A stretch of 64,000 bases of DNA from Duganella dendranthematis (GCF_012849375.1 NZ_CP051684.1:3658001-3722000); one strand, 5' to 3'; counted from the stretch's first letter, positions 12,698-21,956 are shown. The notes: generated from the letters alone by a model not told the origin. Numbers and translations: made by a program.

Positions 12698-12945
12698 TCA
12701 ACGTGCTCCTGGGCGCGTTTGGCGCGGCGGCCGCCGACGACGCAGGCGCCGACCGCCACCTTGATCAGCATGAAGGCCACGAACAGCACCAGCGCCAACG
12801 GCAGGATCGAGAACAGGAAGGCCAGCACCAGCGCCGCCCCCAGCAGGGCCGGCGGCGACATGCGGCCGATCAGGCGTCCGGCGTAGCGCAGCATATTGGT
12901 CAGGGCCTGGAAAATTTCGTCGATGAGAGCGGTGGCTTTGTTCAT
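12694..12945 (-). CDS. Small membrane protein, first gene of the LytS/LytR operon
   Basis: An 83-residue protein, not recognised. It has a short amphipathic N-terminus (MNKATALIDEIFQALTNMLR) and one long or two closely spaced hydrophobic segments (about 31-70, with LLGAALVLAFLF and LPLALVLFVAFMLIK). The tail GGRRAKRAQEHVE is basic and predicted to be cytoplasmic. GGAGAC lies eight bases before the ATG. It overlaps the kinase start by four bases and so is expressed with it. It may be an accessory sensor or a stress membrane protein; neither is shown by the sequence. Confidence 0.7.
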   Translation of the reverse strand: MNKATALIDEIFQALTNMLRYAGRLIGRMSPPALLGAALVLAFLFSILPLALVLFVAFMLIKVAVGACVVGGRRAKRAQEHVE

Positions 12946-13288
12946 TTGGTTGTCTCCATAAAGGCGTTGCGATGAGAGCACTGTAACAAAGCCCTGCAAC
13001 GCCGCGTAGTGGATTCCGATCAACTGCGGTTTCCCGGGCATGGCCGGTTATTGCGCAGGATGAATGGCGGCTTTCCACTCCCTTGCCAGCAGGCCATAGA
13101 TGATGCTGTGGATATCTGATTGCTGAAAGTTTCCTAATGGGAAATGCCGGTGGGTTTTTACTCTGGATCGACGATAAAATGCTAAAAATGTATTTTTCTC
13201 TGGGGAATCTCATGATACACTTAATGCAATTAAATTTATGTTTGAGTAATTCATCGTAAATCCACGCTGTTTTCTCCCAAGGACGAAC
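12946..13288. other. Non-coding gap between LytS/LytR operon and PEP-CTERM gene
   Basis: About 340 bases between divergent genes. The first two thirds have ordinary base composition and no convincing reading frame or RNA. The last 110 bases are AT-rich with several TTTAT/AATTAAATT stretches and probably hold the promoter of the PEP-CTERM gene. I see no clear operator. Confidence 0.5.
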
Positions 13289-14353
13289 ATGACCGCACGC
13301 CGCCTGACTCTGATCGCCGCCGCCGCAGCCACCCTGCTGGCTGGTTCCGCACACGCCACTACCGCGCTGACCGCCAAGGATGCGGTGACGCAGTTTAACG
13401 TTATCGCCTGGAACGATTACACCACCACCTCGCACGTGCAGGGTCGTACCTTCGTCGGTAACAACCTGATCGGCAACGGCGCCGTGCTGAGCCAGGAATC
13501 CGGCAAGATGCCGGCATCGGCGTTTGCCGGTGTGACCGTGATCGGCAGCATCAGCGGCACCACGATTGAAAACGGCGGCGTGTATGCCGGCAGCATCAGC
13601 AATTCAATCATCAACAATGGCTCGTCCTACATCAAGGGCAATTCGACCAATACCAGCTACAACGGCAGTGGCAACTACTACGCCGGCGGCACCGTCAGCG
13701 GCGGCAACCGCAACCAGCAACAGTCGGGCACCGCCAATGCGCTGCAAACCGGCTACAAGGATGCGGCCCAGAGCACCGGCGTCAGCAATACCAACGATAT
13801 GGCTAACATTGTGCAGGGCTACTCGGCCTACCTGAGCCTGCTTCAGTCCACTGGCGGCACCATCGATTTCAGCAGCGACAAGCACACCGTCACGTTCAAC
13901 GCCAAGGCCGACGTCAATGGCGTAGCGGTGTTTGATCTGACCAACATCGAAAGCGACATCTTCAACAGTACCGTTACCGACTTCAAGTTCAACCTGAATG
14001 GCGCCTCCGGCGTGGTGTTCAACACCAACGATGCGGACCTGACCCTGAACGTCAATACGAACCGTGCCGACCTCGGCGGCAAGCTGGTGTGGAACTTCGC
14101 CGGCGCCAGCACGGTAACCGCCGACAAGACCTTTGACGGCCAGATCCTGGTGGCGAATGGCACCTTCAGCAATCTCAGCGCCAACGTCAACGGCGGCGTG
14201 TATGCCAAGAACGTGATCTCGACCGGCGAAATCCACCAGGTGACCCTGGCGGCGACGGTGCCGGAACCGGAGACCTACGCCATGCTGCTGGCTGGCCTGG
14301 GCATGATGGGCTTCATCGGCCGTCGCCGTCGGCAGGCGGCTGCGGCACGCTAA
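13289..14353 (+). CDS. Choice-of-anchor A family secreted protein with PEP-CTERM sorting signal
   Basis: A 354-residue exported protein. Residues 1-23 are a signal peptide ending in GSAHA. The mature part carries the choice-of-anchor A domain (about 28-315), starting with the typical DAVTQFNVIAWNDYTTTSH and rich in Asn/Gly/Ser/Thr repeats (SNSIINNGSSYIKGNST). From about residue 324 follows a complete PEP-CTERM tail: VPEPETYAMLLAGLG, a short hydrophobic helix, then RRRRQ. Such proteins are thought to be processed by an exosortase and to end up at the cell surface or in the exopolysaccharide matrix. The exosortase genes are not in this window. Its 3' end overlaps the convergent TetR gene by 41 bases. 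Confidence 0.92.
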   Translation: MTARRLTLIAAAAATLLAGSAHATTALTAKDAVTQFNVIAWNDYTTTSHVQGRTFVGNNLIGNGAVLSQESGKMPASAFAGVTVIGSISGTTIENGGVYAGSISNSIINNGSSYIKGNSTNTSYNGSGNYYAGGTVSGGNRNQQQSGTANALQTGYKDAAQSTGVSNTNDMANIVQGYSAYLSLLQSTGGTIDFSSDKHTVTFNAKADVNGVAVFDLTNIESDIFNSTVTDFKFNLNGASGVVFNTNDADLTLNVNTNRADLGGKLVWNFAGASTVTADKTFDGQILVANGTFSNLSANVNGGVYAKNVISTGEIHQVTLAATVPEPETYAMLLAGLGMMGFIGRRRRQAAAAR

Positions 14354-14972
14354 TCGCCGCCAGCACCATATCGACGATGACCTTCTCGGCATCGTCGAAA
14401 TCTTTTTTGGTCAGCTGTTTGCGGTTGAGCACCAGCGCCATCTGGGCCGAGAAGTCCGCATAGGACTGCGTCATCGCCCAGATCGCAAACAGCAGATGGG
14501 TCGCGTTCAGCGGCGCCATTTTCCCCTCGCTGATCCAGCGTTCAAACACCTCGATATCCTTGCGCACCAGCGGCACCACGCGGTTCTGTATCTGGCCGCC
14601 GTACAGCGGCGCGCCGCTGATCACCTCCATCGCGTAGACGCGCGACGCCCACGGATTCTCGCGCGAGAATTTCAGCTTGGCCTGGACGTAGGTGCGCAGC
14701 ACTTCACGCGGCTCCTGGTCGGCGGCGGCCAGGCTTTCCATGCGCGCCAGCCAGTCGTCCAGCACTTCGTCCAGCACGCGCTGGTAGAGCGACTGCTTGG
14801 TGGGGAAGTAGTACATCAGGTTCTGCTTCGACAGGCCGGCGTTTTCCGCCACCGTGGCGATCGAGGTGCCTTCGTAGCCGCATTCGGCAAACACGCGCAC
14901 CGCTTCGGCGGTGATCTCGGCTTCCAGCTTGTCGCGGTTGAGCAGGCGACGGTTGATTTTTACTGTCGGCAT
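14313..14972 (-). CDS. rutR: TetR-family regulator, RutR-like
   Basis: A 219-residue repressor/activator. The HTH (about 20-65) includes FAECGYEGTSIATVAENAGLS and the recognition-helix region SKQNLMYYFPTKQSLY. The C-terminal ligand domain closely follows the E. coli RutR pattern (LKFSRENPWASRVYAMEVISGAPL and LLFAIWAMTQSYADFSAQM). RutR binds uracil and controls pyrimidine use. Here it lies next to a full pyrimidine-degradation operon, and a RutR-like palindrome occurs at 16540-16555. The start overlaps the end of the upstream MocR gene by 13 bases, so the two regulators are one transcription unit. The symbol rests on family resemblance plus context. Confidence 0.82.
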   Translation of the reverse strand: MPTVKINRRLLNRDKLEAEITAEAVRVFAECGYEGTSIATVAENAGLSKQNLMYYFPTKQSLYQRVLDEVLDDWLARMESLAAADQEPREVLRTYVQAKLKFSRENPWASRVYAMEVISGAPLYGGQIQNRVVPLVRKDIEVFERWISEGKMAPLNATHLLFAIWAMTQSYADFSAQMALVLNRKQLTKKDFDDAEKVIVDMVLAAISVPQPPADGDGR

Positions 14973-16420
14973 ATCAGTCTCAGGAAGTTGAGCAGTTGCG
15001 GATGGTCGGCATACGCCACGTTGAAGCGGAACCAGATCGCCTCCGGCGCGCGCAGCATGAAGAAGTCGCACGGCGACAGCAGGATGCCGTGCTTGAGCGC
15101 CAGGTCGGCGATCACCTTGCCGTTCCACGCGGGCGAGGGCGCGTCGTGCCAGCCGGCGCTGACGAACATGCCGCCGCGCGGCCGCGCCAGCAAGGTCATG
15201 CCGACGTCGCGCAGGCTGGCCATGGCGCGTTCGCGGCCGGCGTCCAACTGCGTCACTAGCTTGTCCACCATGCGCCTGTAGGGGCGGGCGGTGATGGCAT
15301 GGTAGACGGCGCGTTCGTTGATCTCGGAGGTGGTGAGGCCGGTCAGCATCTTCACCCGCAGCAGCTCGGGGATCAACGACGATGAAGCGCTGATCGAGCC
15401 GACCCGCAGCACCGGCGACAGCGTCTTGGAAAAGCTGCCGACGCGGATCACGCGTCGCAAGCCGTCCATCGCCGCCAGCGAGGCTTCGCCGCGTGGCGCC
15501 AGTTCGCGGTAAATGTCGTCCTCCACCAGCCAGAAGTCAAACTGCTCGGCCAACGCCAGCAGCCGGTGCGCCTGCGCCGCGCTCAGCGAGGTGCCCAGCG
15601 GGTTTTGCAGCACGGTGTTGACGAACATGAGCTTGGGTTGCGTCAGCGCGGCCTGCTGCGCCAGCAGGTCCAGATCCAGCCCGTTTTCGCCGCGCGGAAT
15701 GCCAACCGCGATGCAGCCATGGTGGCGAATTAACGACAGCAGATTGCTGTAGCCGGGATCTTCGACAAATACCGTGTCGCCCGGCTTGGTCAGCGTGCGC
15801 AGGATCAGGTCGAAGGCGTGGGTGGCGCCGTGGGTCAGCAGGATTTGCTCGGCTTCGACCGGGAACAGTTCGTCGCCCAGCGTGGCGGCCATGTGTTGGC
15901 GCAGCGTGGGGAAGCCGAGCGGGTGACCGTAGCCGCGCAGGCGGTTGGCCGGAATCTTCATGGCCTGGCGCACGGCGTCGAGGATGGTGTCTTCGCCATA
16001 CCACTCGGGCGGCAGCCAGCCGGCGCCTACCGGCAGCGCTTCCGAGACGCCGGAATACAGTTCGGGCGTGAGGGCGTCGATGGCCAGCGGCGCGGCGCTG
16101 GGAGCAGCCTGCAGCAGCGTGGCCGGCAGGTCCTGGCGGGCGACAAAATAGCCGGAACCGCGCCGCGACGACAGCAGGCCAAGCGTCACCAGGCGGTCGT
16201 AGGACTCGACAACTGTAAAGGTGCTGACGCCATTACACTTGGCGAACTGCCGTACCGACGGCATCTTAGTTCCCACGCGCAACTCCCGGCTGCCGACCAT
16301 GCTGCTGATGGCGGCCACGATTTGCTCCACCAGACTGTCTTTGTGCCGGCGTTCGATGGCGACGCAGGGCCAGCTTGCCGGCCCGCCGGTTTGATCGATG
16401 ACAGCACTTGCCTCTTCCAT
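14960..16420 (-). CDS. MocR-type regulator (GntR HTH plus aminotransferase domain)
   Basis: The 486-residue protein has an N-terminal GntR winged helix (about 20-95; KDSLVEQIVAAISSMVGSRELRVGTKMPSVRQFA, then TVVESYDRLVTLGLL) fused to a fold-type I aminotransferase domain (about 120-480). The PLP lysine is in VGSFSKTLSP, and TQPKLMFVNTVLQNPLG is the cofactor-binding Asn/Pro block. MocR proteins use PLP adducts of amino compounds as signals, as GabR does for GABA. This one diverges from a beta-alanine:pyruvate aminotransferase, so beta-alanine is a reasonable guess for its ligand. The ATG at 16420 has GGAGTCAAGG upstream; another in-frame ATG at 16507 is less likely. Confidence 0.9.
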   Translation of the reverse strand: MEEASAVIDQTGGPASWPCVAIERRHKDSLVEQIVAAISSMVGSRELRVGTKMPSVRQFAKCNGVSTFTVVESYDRLVTLGLLSSRRGSGYFVARQDLPATLLQAAPSAAPLAIDALTPELYSGVSEALPVGAGWLPPEWYGEDTILDAVRQAMKIPANRLRGYGHPLGFPTLRQHMAATLGDELFPVEAEQILLTHGATHAFDLILRTLTKPGDTVFVEDPGYSNLLSLIRHHGCIAVGIPRGENGLDLDLLAQQAALTQPKLMFVNTVLQNPLGTSLSAAQAHRLLALAEQFDFWLVEDDIYRELAPRGEASLAAMDGLRRVIRVGSFSKTLSPVLRVGSISASSSLIPELLRVKMLTGLTTSEINERAVYHAITARPYRRMVDKLVTQLDAGRERAMASLRDVGMTLLARPRGGMFVSAGWHDAPSPAWNGKVIADLALKHGILLSPCDFFMLRAPEAIWFRFNVAYADHPQLLNFLRLICRQ

Positions 16421-16539
16421 CCTTGACTCCACGCAGCGAAAGTGAAACTGTAGTGTTTTTGTTGCCAGTACGGTTGGACAGTTTGATGAATTGTGTATCT
16501 GTGCCATAGTTGTTGCGCTGTCTATTATTGCATCATCAT

Positions 16540-16555
16540 TTTGCCAACTGGTAAA
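16540..16555. promoter_or_regulatory. rutR box: RutR-like operator in the apt/mocR gap
   Basis: TTTGCCAACTGGTAAA matches 11 of the 14 specified bases of the E. coli RutR consensus TTGACCA-NN-TGGTCAA, with the CCA-NN-TGG core intact. It is a near-palindrome 55 bases before the aminotransferase start and 120 bases from the mocR start, well placed to control either operon. Confidence 0.55.
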
Positions 16556-16610
16556 TTTTTTTACGGTCTGTCAAAAAAATCCGAAAGCAGTTGTTTCATA
16601 GGAGAGGTGC

Positions 16611-17927
16611 ATGAACGAGTCTCGACCAGTATCGATGGAATCCTTCTGGATGCCATTTACGAACAACCGCGATTTCAAGGCGCATCCGCGCCTGCTGGTG
16701 TCGGCGGAAGGCATGTACTACAAGGACGTGGACGGCCGCAGCATCCTGGACGGCGCCGCCGGCCTGTGGTGCGTGCCATGTGGCCACGCGCAGCCGAAGA
16801 TCGTCGCCGCCGTGCGCGAGATGGTCGGCCAGCTGGATTTCGCGCCGACCTTCCAGATGGGCCACCCGGCCGCCTTCGACCTGGCGGAAGCGCTGATGGA
16901 ATACACCAACCATCGCTTCGGCCACGTGTTCTACACCAACTCCGGTTCCGAGGCGGTAGACACGGCGCTGAAGATCGCGCTGGCGTATCACAAGGCGCGC
17001 GGTGAAGCCAGCCGCACGCGCTTCATCGGCCGCGAACGCGGCTACCATGGCGTCGGCTTCGGCGGCATTTCGGTGGGCGGCATCGCCGGCAACCGCAAGC
17101 CGTATGGCGTGATGCTGCCGGGCGTCGATCACCTGCCGCACACCCACAATCTTGAGAAGAACGCCTACACGCGCGGCGAGCCGGAACACGGCGCCAACCT
17201 GGCCGACGAACTGGAACGCATCGTCACGCTGCACGACGCCTCGACCATCGCTGCAGTCATCGTCGAACCGGTGGCCGGATCGACCGGCGTGCTGATTCCG
17301 CCGAAGGGCTATCTGAAGCGCTTGCGCGAGCTGTGCACCAAGCACGGCATCCTGCTGATCTTCGATGAAGTGATTACGGGCTTCGGCCGTTTGACCACGC
17401 CGTTCGCCGCCGACTACTTCGATGTCGAGCCGGACCTGATGACTACCGCCAAAGGCCTGACCAACGGCACCATTCCAATGGGCGCGGTGTTCAGCAAAAA
17501 GCATATCCACGACGCCTTCATGGACGCGCCGGCCGGCATTGAACTGTTCCACGGCTATACCTACTCGGGCCACCCGGTGGCTTGCGCCGCTTCGCTGGCG
17601 ACGCTGGAAGTGTTCAAGGAGCAGAAGATACTGGAGCACGCCGCCGGCATGGCCGAATACTGGGCCGACGCCGTGCATTCGTTGAAAGGCCTGCCGCACG
17701 TGATCGACATCCGCACCATCGGCCTGATCGCCGGCATTGAGCTGGCGCCGATTGCGGGCAAGCCTGGCGCGCGCGCATTCGCCGCCTTCAAGCAGGCGTT
17801 CGAGGACGGCATTTTGATTCGCGTGACGGGCGACATCATCGCCTTGTCGCCACCGCTGGTGCTGGAGAAAAAACACATCGATGAGTTGTTCGGAAAGCTG
17901 AGGGAAGTACTTAAAAACCTGGACTGA
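16611..17927 (+). CDS. Beta-alanine:pyruvate aminotransferase (omega-transaminase)
   Basis: A 438-residue class III aminotransferase. It moves the amino group of beta-alanine to pyruvate, giving malonate semialdehyde and L-alanine. Motifs seen are FWMPFTNNRDFKAHPRLL (typical omega-APT N-terminus), NSGSEAVDTALKIALAYH, RERGYHGVGFGG, the IFDEVITGFGR aspartate and the PLP lysine K281 in TTAKGLTNG. The start has GGAGAGG seven bases upstream. It is the first gene of the plus-strand pyrimidine-degradation run and is followed after 11 bases by alanine dehydrogenase, which would regenerate the pyruvate. The 3-aminoisobutyrate from thymine is a likely alternative amino donor. Confidence 0.92.
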   Translation: MNESRPVSMESFWMPFTNNRDFKAHPRLLVSAEGMYYKDVDGRSILDGAAGLWCVPCGHAQPKIVAAVREMVGQLDFAPTFQMGHPAAFDLAEALMEYTNHRFGHVFYTNSGSEAVDTALKIALAYHKARGEASRTRFIGRERGYHGVGFGGISVGGIAGNRKPYGVMLPGVDHLPHTHNLEKNAYTRGEPEHGANLADELERIVTLHDASTIAAVIVEPVAGSTGVLIPPKGYLKRLRELCTKHGILLIFDEVITGFGRLTTPFAADYFDVEPDLMTTAKGLTNGTIPMGAVFSKKHIHDAFMDAPAGIELFHGYTYSGHPVACAASLATLEVFKEQKILEHAAGMAEYWADAVHSLKGLPHVIDIRTIGLIAGIELAPIAGKPGARAFAAFKQAFEDGILIRVTGDIIALSPPLVLEKKHIDELFGKLREVLKNLD

Positions 17928-17938
17928 GGAGAAACACC

Positions 17939-19054
17939 ATGCTGGTTGGCGTCCCAAAAGAGATTAAGAACCAGGAGTCCCGCGTTGGCCTTACCCCGGC
18001 CAGCGTGAAGGAACTCATTTTGCGTGGTCATCAAGTATTGGTACAACAAAACGCCGGCGCGGCCATCGGCCTGACGGACGCGATGTATGAAGCATCCGGC
18101 GCCACCATCGTCGCCGACGCCGCAGAAATTTTTGCGCGCGCGGAGATGATCGTCAAGGTGAAGGAACCGCAACCGCAGGAATGCGCGATGCTGCGCGAAG
18201 GGCAGATTCTGTACACCTATCTGCACCTGGCGCCGGACCCGGAGCAGACCAAGGCTCTCGTGGCGTCGGGCGCTGTCTGCATCGCGTACGAAACCATCAC
18301 CGGTCCTAACGGCGGCTTGCCGCTGCTGGCGCCGATGAGCGAAGTGGCGGGACGCATGTCGATCCAGGCCGGGGCCGCGCATCTGGAGAAATCCAAGGGC
18401 GGAATGGGGTTGCTGCTAGGCGGTGTGCCGGGCGTGGCGCCAGGCCATATCGCCATCATCGGCGCCGGCGTGGTCGGCACCAATGCCTTGCAGATGGCGG
18501 TGGGCATCGGCGCGCGCGTGACCATCCTCGATAAGAACGTGGACCGCCTACGCCAGCTGGACCTCGTGTACGGCAACCGCGTCGCCACCATGTATTCCAA
18601 TGCGCACTCGATTGAGGAAGCGGTGCTGGATGCGGACCTGGTGATCGGCGGCGTGCTGGTGCCGGGAGCGGCGGCGCCCAAGCTGGTCACCAAGGCCATG
18701 ATCGCGCGCATGAAGCAGGGCGCGGTGGTGGTGGATGTGGCGATCGACCAGGGCGGCTGTTTTGAAACGTCGCACGCCACCACGCACGAGCAGCCGACGT
18801 ATGTGGTGGACGGCGTGGTGCACTACTGCGTGGCGAATATGCCCGGCGCAGTGGCGCGCACTTCGACCTTCGCATTGAACAACGCAACGATAGGCCATGC
18901 GGTAGCGCTGGCCGACAAGGGTTGGCAGAAAGCGCTGAAAGCCAATCCGCATCTGAAGAATGGTTTGAATGTCTGCCAGGGCAAGGTCACTTATGAAGCG
19001 GTGGCGCACGGCCTTGGTTATCACTACGTAGACGCGGACAGCCTGCTAGGTTAA
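17939..19054 (+). CDS. ald: Alanine dehydrogenase
   Basis: Ald oxidatively deaminates L-alanine to pyruvate and ammonia with NAD. The 371-residue length is standard. The N-terminus MLVGVPKEIKNQESRVGLTP and the pyruvate-binding segment VKVKEPQPQE are typical. The Rossmann motif GAGVVGTNALQMAVGIGA follows near residue 175, and the C-terminal NMPGAVARTSTFALNNAT is diagnostic. GAGGAGAAA precedes the ATG. Its position between the beta-alanine aminotransferase and the semialdehyde dehydrogenase suggests that it recycles the alanine formed to pyruvate, making net beta-alanine deamination NAD-driven. Confidence 0.97.
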   Translation: MLVGVPKEIKNQESRVGLTPASVKELILRGHQVLVQQNAGAAIGLTDAMYEASGATIVADAAEIFARAEMIVKVKEPQPQECAMLREGQILYTYLHLAPDPEQTKALVASGAVCIAYETITGPNGGLPLLAPMSEVAGRMSIQAGAAHLEKSKGGMGLLLGGVPGVAPGHIAIIGAGVVGTNALQMAVGIGARVTILDKNVDRLRQLDLVYGNRVATMYSNAHSIEEAVLDADLVIGGVLVPGAAAPKLVTKAMIARMKQGAVVVDVAIDQGGCFETSHATTHEQPTYVVDGVVHYCVANMPGAVARTSTFALNNATIGHAVALADKGWQKALKANPHLKNGLNVCQGKVTYEAVAHGLGYHYVDADSLLG

Positions 19055-19076
19055 GCCGCACACTTGAAAGAGCATC

Positions 19077-20570
19077 ATGGATACCATCACCCATTTCATC
19101 AACGGCGTTACCGTCGATACGCAAAGCGGCCGCCACGCAGACGTGTTCAATCCCGCATTGGGCGAACCGGTAGCCAGGGTGGCGCTGGGCACGGCGGAAG
19201 AAGTTGACGCCGCCGTTCGCGCCGCCGAGCAGGCATTTCCTTCGTGGTCCGCCACGCCACCGCTGACGCGCGCGCGGGTGCTGTTCAAGTACCTGCAACT
19301 GTGCCAGCAGCATGTGGACGAATTCGCGGCGATGATCACGCGCGAGCATGGCAAGACCTTTGAGGATGCAAAGGGCGAAGTGGCGCGTGGTATCGAGATG
19401 GTGGAGTTTGCGGTCGGCATTCCGCAGATGCTGAAGGGTGAATTCACCGACCAGATTTCACGCGGCATCGATGCGTGGTCGATGCGCCAGGCGTTGGGTG
19501 TGGTGGCGGGCATTACACCTTTTAACTTCCCGGTGATGGTGCCGATGTGGATGTTCCCGGTGGCGCTGGCTTGCGGGAACACCTTTATTCTCAAGCCTTC
19601 CGAGCGCGATCCATCGGCATCGCTGCTGCATGCGCGCTTGCTGAAGGAAGCCGGTTTGCCGGATGGCGTATTCAATGTGGTGCAGGGCGATAAGGTCACC
19701 GTCGATGCGCTGCTCGATCATCCTGTGGTGCAGGCAATCAGCTTTGTCGGCTCGACGCCGATTGCGGAATACATCTACTCGCGCGGCTGCGCTGCGGGCA
19801 AGCGCGTGCAGGCTTTGGGTGGCGCAAAGAACCATATGGTGGTAATGCCGGATGCGGATATGGAGATGACGGTGGATGCGCTGATGGGCGCCGCCTTCGG
19901 CTCGGCCGGCGAACGCTGTATGGCGATTTCCGTGGTGGTCGCCGTCGGCGATGCGGGCGACAAGATTGTCGATGCACTGGCAAAGCGCACCGCTGCACTG
20001 AAAGTGCGCGACGGCATGGCGTCGGATGCCGAAATGGGGCCGGTAGTCAGCAGCGCCGCTAAGCAGCGTATAGAGCGCTTGATTGGGGAGGGCGTCGAGC
20101 AAGGCGCCAAATTGGTGGTCGATGGACGCGATCACAAAGTGGTCGGGCGCGAGAACGGCTTCTTCATCGGCGGCACCTTGTTCGATCACGTTACGCCGGA
20201 TATGACGATTTACAAGGAAGAGATTTTCGGCCCGGTGCTGTGCATGCTGCGCGCGCCGGATGTCGGCACGGCGGTAGAGCTGATCAATCGCAATGAGTAT
20301 GGTAACGGCGTGGCGATCTACACGCGTGACGGCGGTGTGGCACGCGAATTCGTGCGGCAGATTCAGGTCGGCATGGTGGGCGTGAATGTACCGCTGCCGG
20401 TGCCGATGGCGTTCAATAGTTTTGGCGGCTGGAAGCGCAGTCTGTTCGGCGATCATCATGCCTATGGTCCGGAAGGCGTGCGCTTCTACACGCGCCACAA
20501 AGCGGTGATGCAGCGTTGGCCAAATACCGCCAGCGCTGGCGCGGAATTTGCATTCCCACAGATGAAATAA
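19077..20570 (+). CDS. mmsA: CoA-acylating (methyl)malonate-semialdehyde dehydrogenase
   Basis: MmsA converts malonate semialdehyde (from uracil) or methylmalonate semialdehyde (from thymine) to acetyl-CoA or propionyl-CoA. The 497-residue protein starts [16 protein letters not shown] as in the family. It has [32 protein letters not shown], the [15 protein letters not shown] segment in place of the usual LELGGK, and the nucleophile C281 in [11 protein letters not shown]. The catalytic glutamate of hydrolytic ALDHs is absent, as expected for the CoA-dependent branch. It sits 22 bases after ald and 18 before preT. Confidence 0.95.
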   Translation: MDTITHFINGVTVDTQSGRHADVFNPALGEPVARVALGTAEEVDAAVRAAEQAFPSWSATPPLTRARVLFKYLQLCQQHVDEFAAMITREHGKTFEDAKGEVARGIEMVEFAVGIPQMLKGEFTDQISRGIDAWSMRQALGVVAGITPFNFPVMVPMWMFPVALACGNTFILKPSERDPSASLLHARLLKEAGLPDGVFNVVQGDKVTVDALLDHPVVQAISFVGSTPIAEYIYSRGCAAGKRVQALGGAKNHMVVMPDADMEMTVDALMGAAFGSAGERCMAISVVVAVGDAGDKIVDALAKRTAALKVRDGMASDAEMGPVVSSAAKQRIERLIGEGVEQGAKLVVDGRDHKVVGRENGFFIGGTLFDHVTPDMTIYKEEIFGPVLCMLRAPDVGTAVELINRNEYGNGVAIYTRDGGVAREFVRQIQVGMVGVNVPLPVPMAFNSFGGWKRSLFGDHHAYGPEGVRFYTRHKAVMQRWPNTASAGAEFAFPQMK

Positions 20571-20588
20571 TTCTCCACCGAGGACACC

Positions 20589-21956
20589 ATGATCGAATCG
20601 ATTAGCTATCTGCCGACATCGAAGGAAGCCAATGAATCATTGGCTAAACACTTCACCGACCTGGCTCCGGCGCTGACTGCGCGGCAGGCTGCGATTGAAG
20701 CATCGCGCTGCCTGTATTGCTACGATGCTCCATGCACGCGCATCTGCCCATCGGAGATCGATGTCGCCAGTTTTATCCGTAACATCCACGATGAGAATAT
20801 CAACGGCGCCGCCGTCGGCATCCTCAAACAGAACATCCTCGGCGGCAGCTGCTCGCGCGTCTGTCCGACCGAAATCCTGTGCGAAGACGCCTGCGTGCGC
20901 AATCACGATGCGGAAGGGCAGCCGGTGAAAATCGGCCTGCTGCAACGCTACGCCATCGACAATATGCAGCTGGAAGAGCATCCGTTCAAGCGCTTCGCCG
21001 CCACCGGCAAAAAGATCGCCGTGGTGGGTGCTGGTCCTGCCGGCTTGTCGTGCGCGCACCGGCTGGCGATGCTGGGCAATGATGTGGTGGTCTACGAGGC
21101 ACGCGAAAAATCCGGCGGGCTCAATGAATACGGCATCGCCAAGTACAAGCTGACCGATAACTTCGCGCAGAAGGAAGTCGATTTCCTGTTGGAGATCGGC
21201 GGCATCACCATCAAGCATGGGCAGGCGCTGGGCGTCAATGTGCAACTGCGCGATCTGCATGCTAGTTACGATGCGGTGTTCCTCGGCCTGGGCCTCGGCG
21301 CCAGCAAGCAAATGGGCCTGACCGGAGAGGATGCGCCTGGCCTGCTTGCTGCCGTCGATTACATCGCCGAGCTGCGGCAGTCCGATGACCTGAGCAAGCT
21401 GCCGGTGCCATCGCGCGCCATCGTCATCGGCGCCGGTAACACGGCGATCGATATGGCGGTGCAGATTCAACGCCTCGGCGCCGATGAAGTGACGCTGGTC
21501 TATCGTCGCGGCTTCGAGGCGATGAGCGCCACTGAGCACGAACAGCATATCGCGAAAGAGAATCAAGTCCGCATGCGTACCTGGGCGCAGCCGCAGCAGG
21601 TGCTGCTGGATGATGCCGGCCGCGTGCGCGGCATGCGCTTCGAGAAAACGGCGGTGGTGAATGGCCGCCTGGCCGGCACCGGCGAAACGTTCGAGATTGC
21701 GGCTGACGCCATCTTCAAGGCCATTGGACAGAGCATGGATGAAGCCAGCATCAGCGATCCGCTGGCGACAACGCTGAAGCGCGATGGCGACAAGATTTAT
21801 GTCGACGACCAGTTCCGCACCGTCCTGCCGGGTATATACGCCGGCGGTGACTGCGTGGCGCCGGGGCAGGATCTGACGGTGCAGGCGGTCCAACACGGCA
21901 AGCTGGCGGCGCACGCCATCCATCAAGACATCAACGGTTTGAAAGAGGCTGCATAA
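20589..21956 (+). CDS. preT: Dihydropyrimidine dehydrogenase (NAD+), subunit PreT
   Basis: PreT is the flavin and Fe-S electron-input subunit of bacterial dihydropyrimidine dehydrogenase, which reduces uracil and thymine to their 5,6-dihydro forms. The N-terminal domain contains the cysteine clusters CLYCYDAPCTRICPSEID and CSRVCPTEILCEDACV for 4Fe-4S centres. The FAD site is VVGAGPAGLSCAHRLAMLG (near residue 142) and the NAD(P)H site is VIGAGNTAIDMAVQIQRLG. The C-terminus has the FAD-closing GIYAGGDCV. At 455 residues it is full length. Its stop shares one base with the preA start, so the two subunits are made at equal levels. Confidence 0.95.
   Translation: MIESISYLPTSKEANESLAKHFTDLAPALTARQAAIEASRCLYCYDAPCTRICPSEIDVASFIRNIHDENINGAAVGILKQNILGGSCSRVCPTEILCEDACVRNHDAEGQPVKIGLLQRYAIDNMQLEEHPFKRFAATGKKIAVVGAGPAGLSCAHRLAMLGNDVVVYEAREKSGGLNEYGIAKYKLTDNFAQKEVDFLLEIGGITIKHGQALGVNVQLRDLHASYDAVFLGLGLGASKQMGLTGEDAPGLLAAVDYIAELRQSDDLSKLPVPSRAIVIGAGNTAIDMAVQIQRLGADEVTLVYRRGFEAMSATEHEQHIAKENQVRMRTWAQPQQVLLDDAGRVRGMRFEKTAVVNGRLAGTGETFEIAADAIFKAIGQSMDEASISDPLATTLKRDGDKIYVDDQFRTVLPGIYAGGDCVAPGQDLTVQAVQHGKLAAHAIHQDINGLKEAA

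Noticed and set aside
12698..13435. A minus-strand frame of 245 codons across the gap upstream of the PEP-CTERM gene
   Set aside because: It runs through an AT-rich promoter-like area and the N-terminus of a clear plus-strand gene, and gives no recognisable protein.
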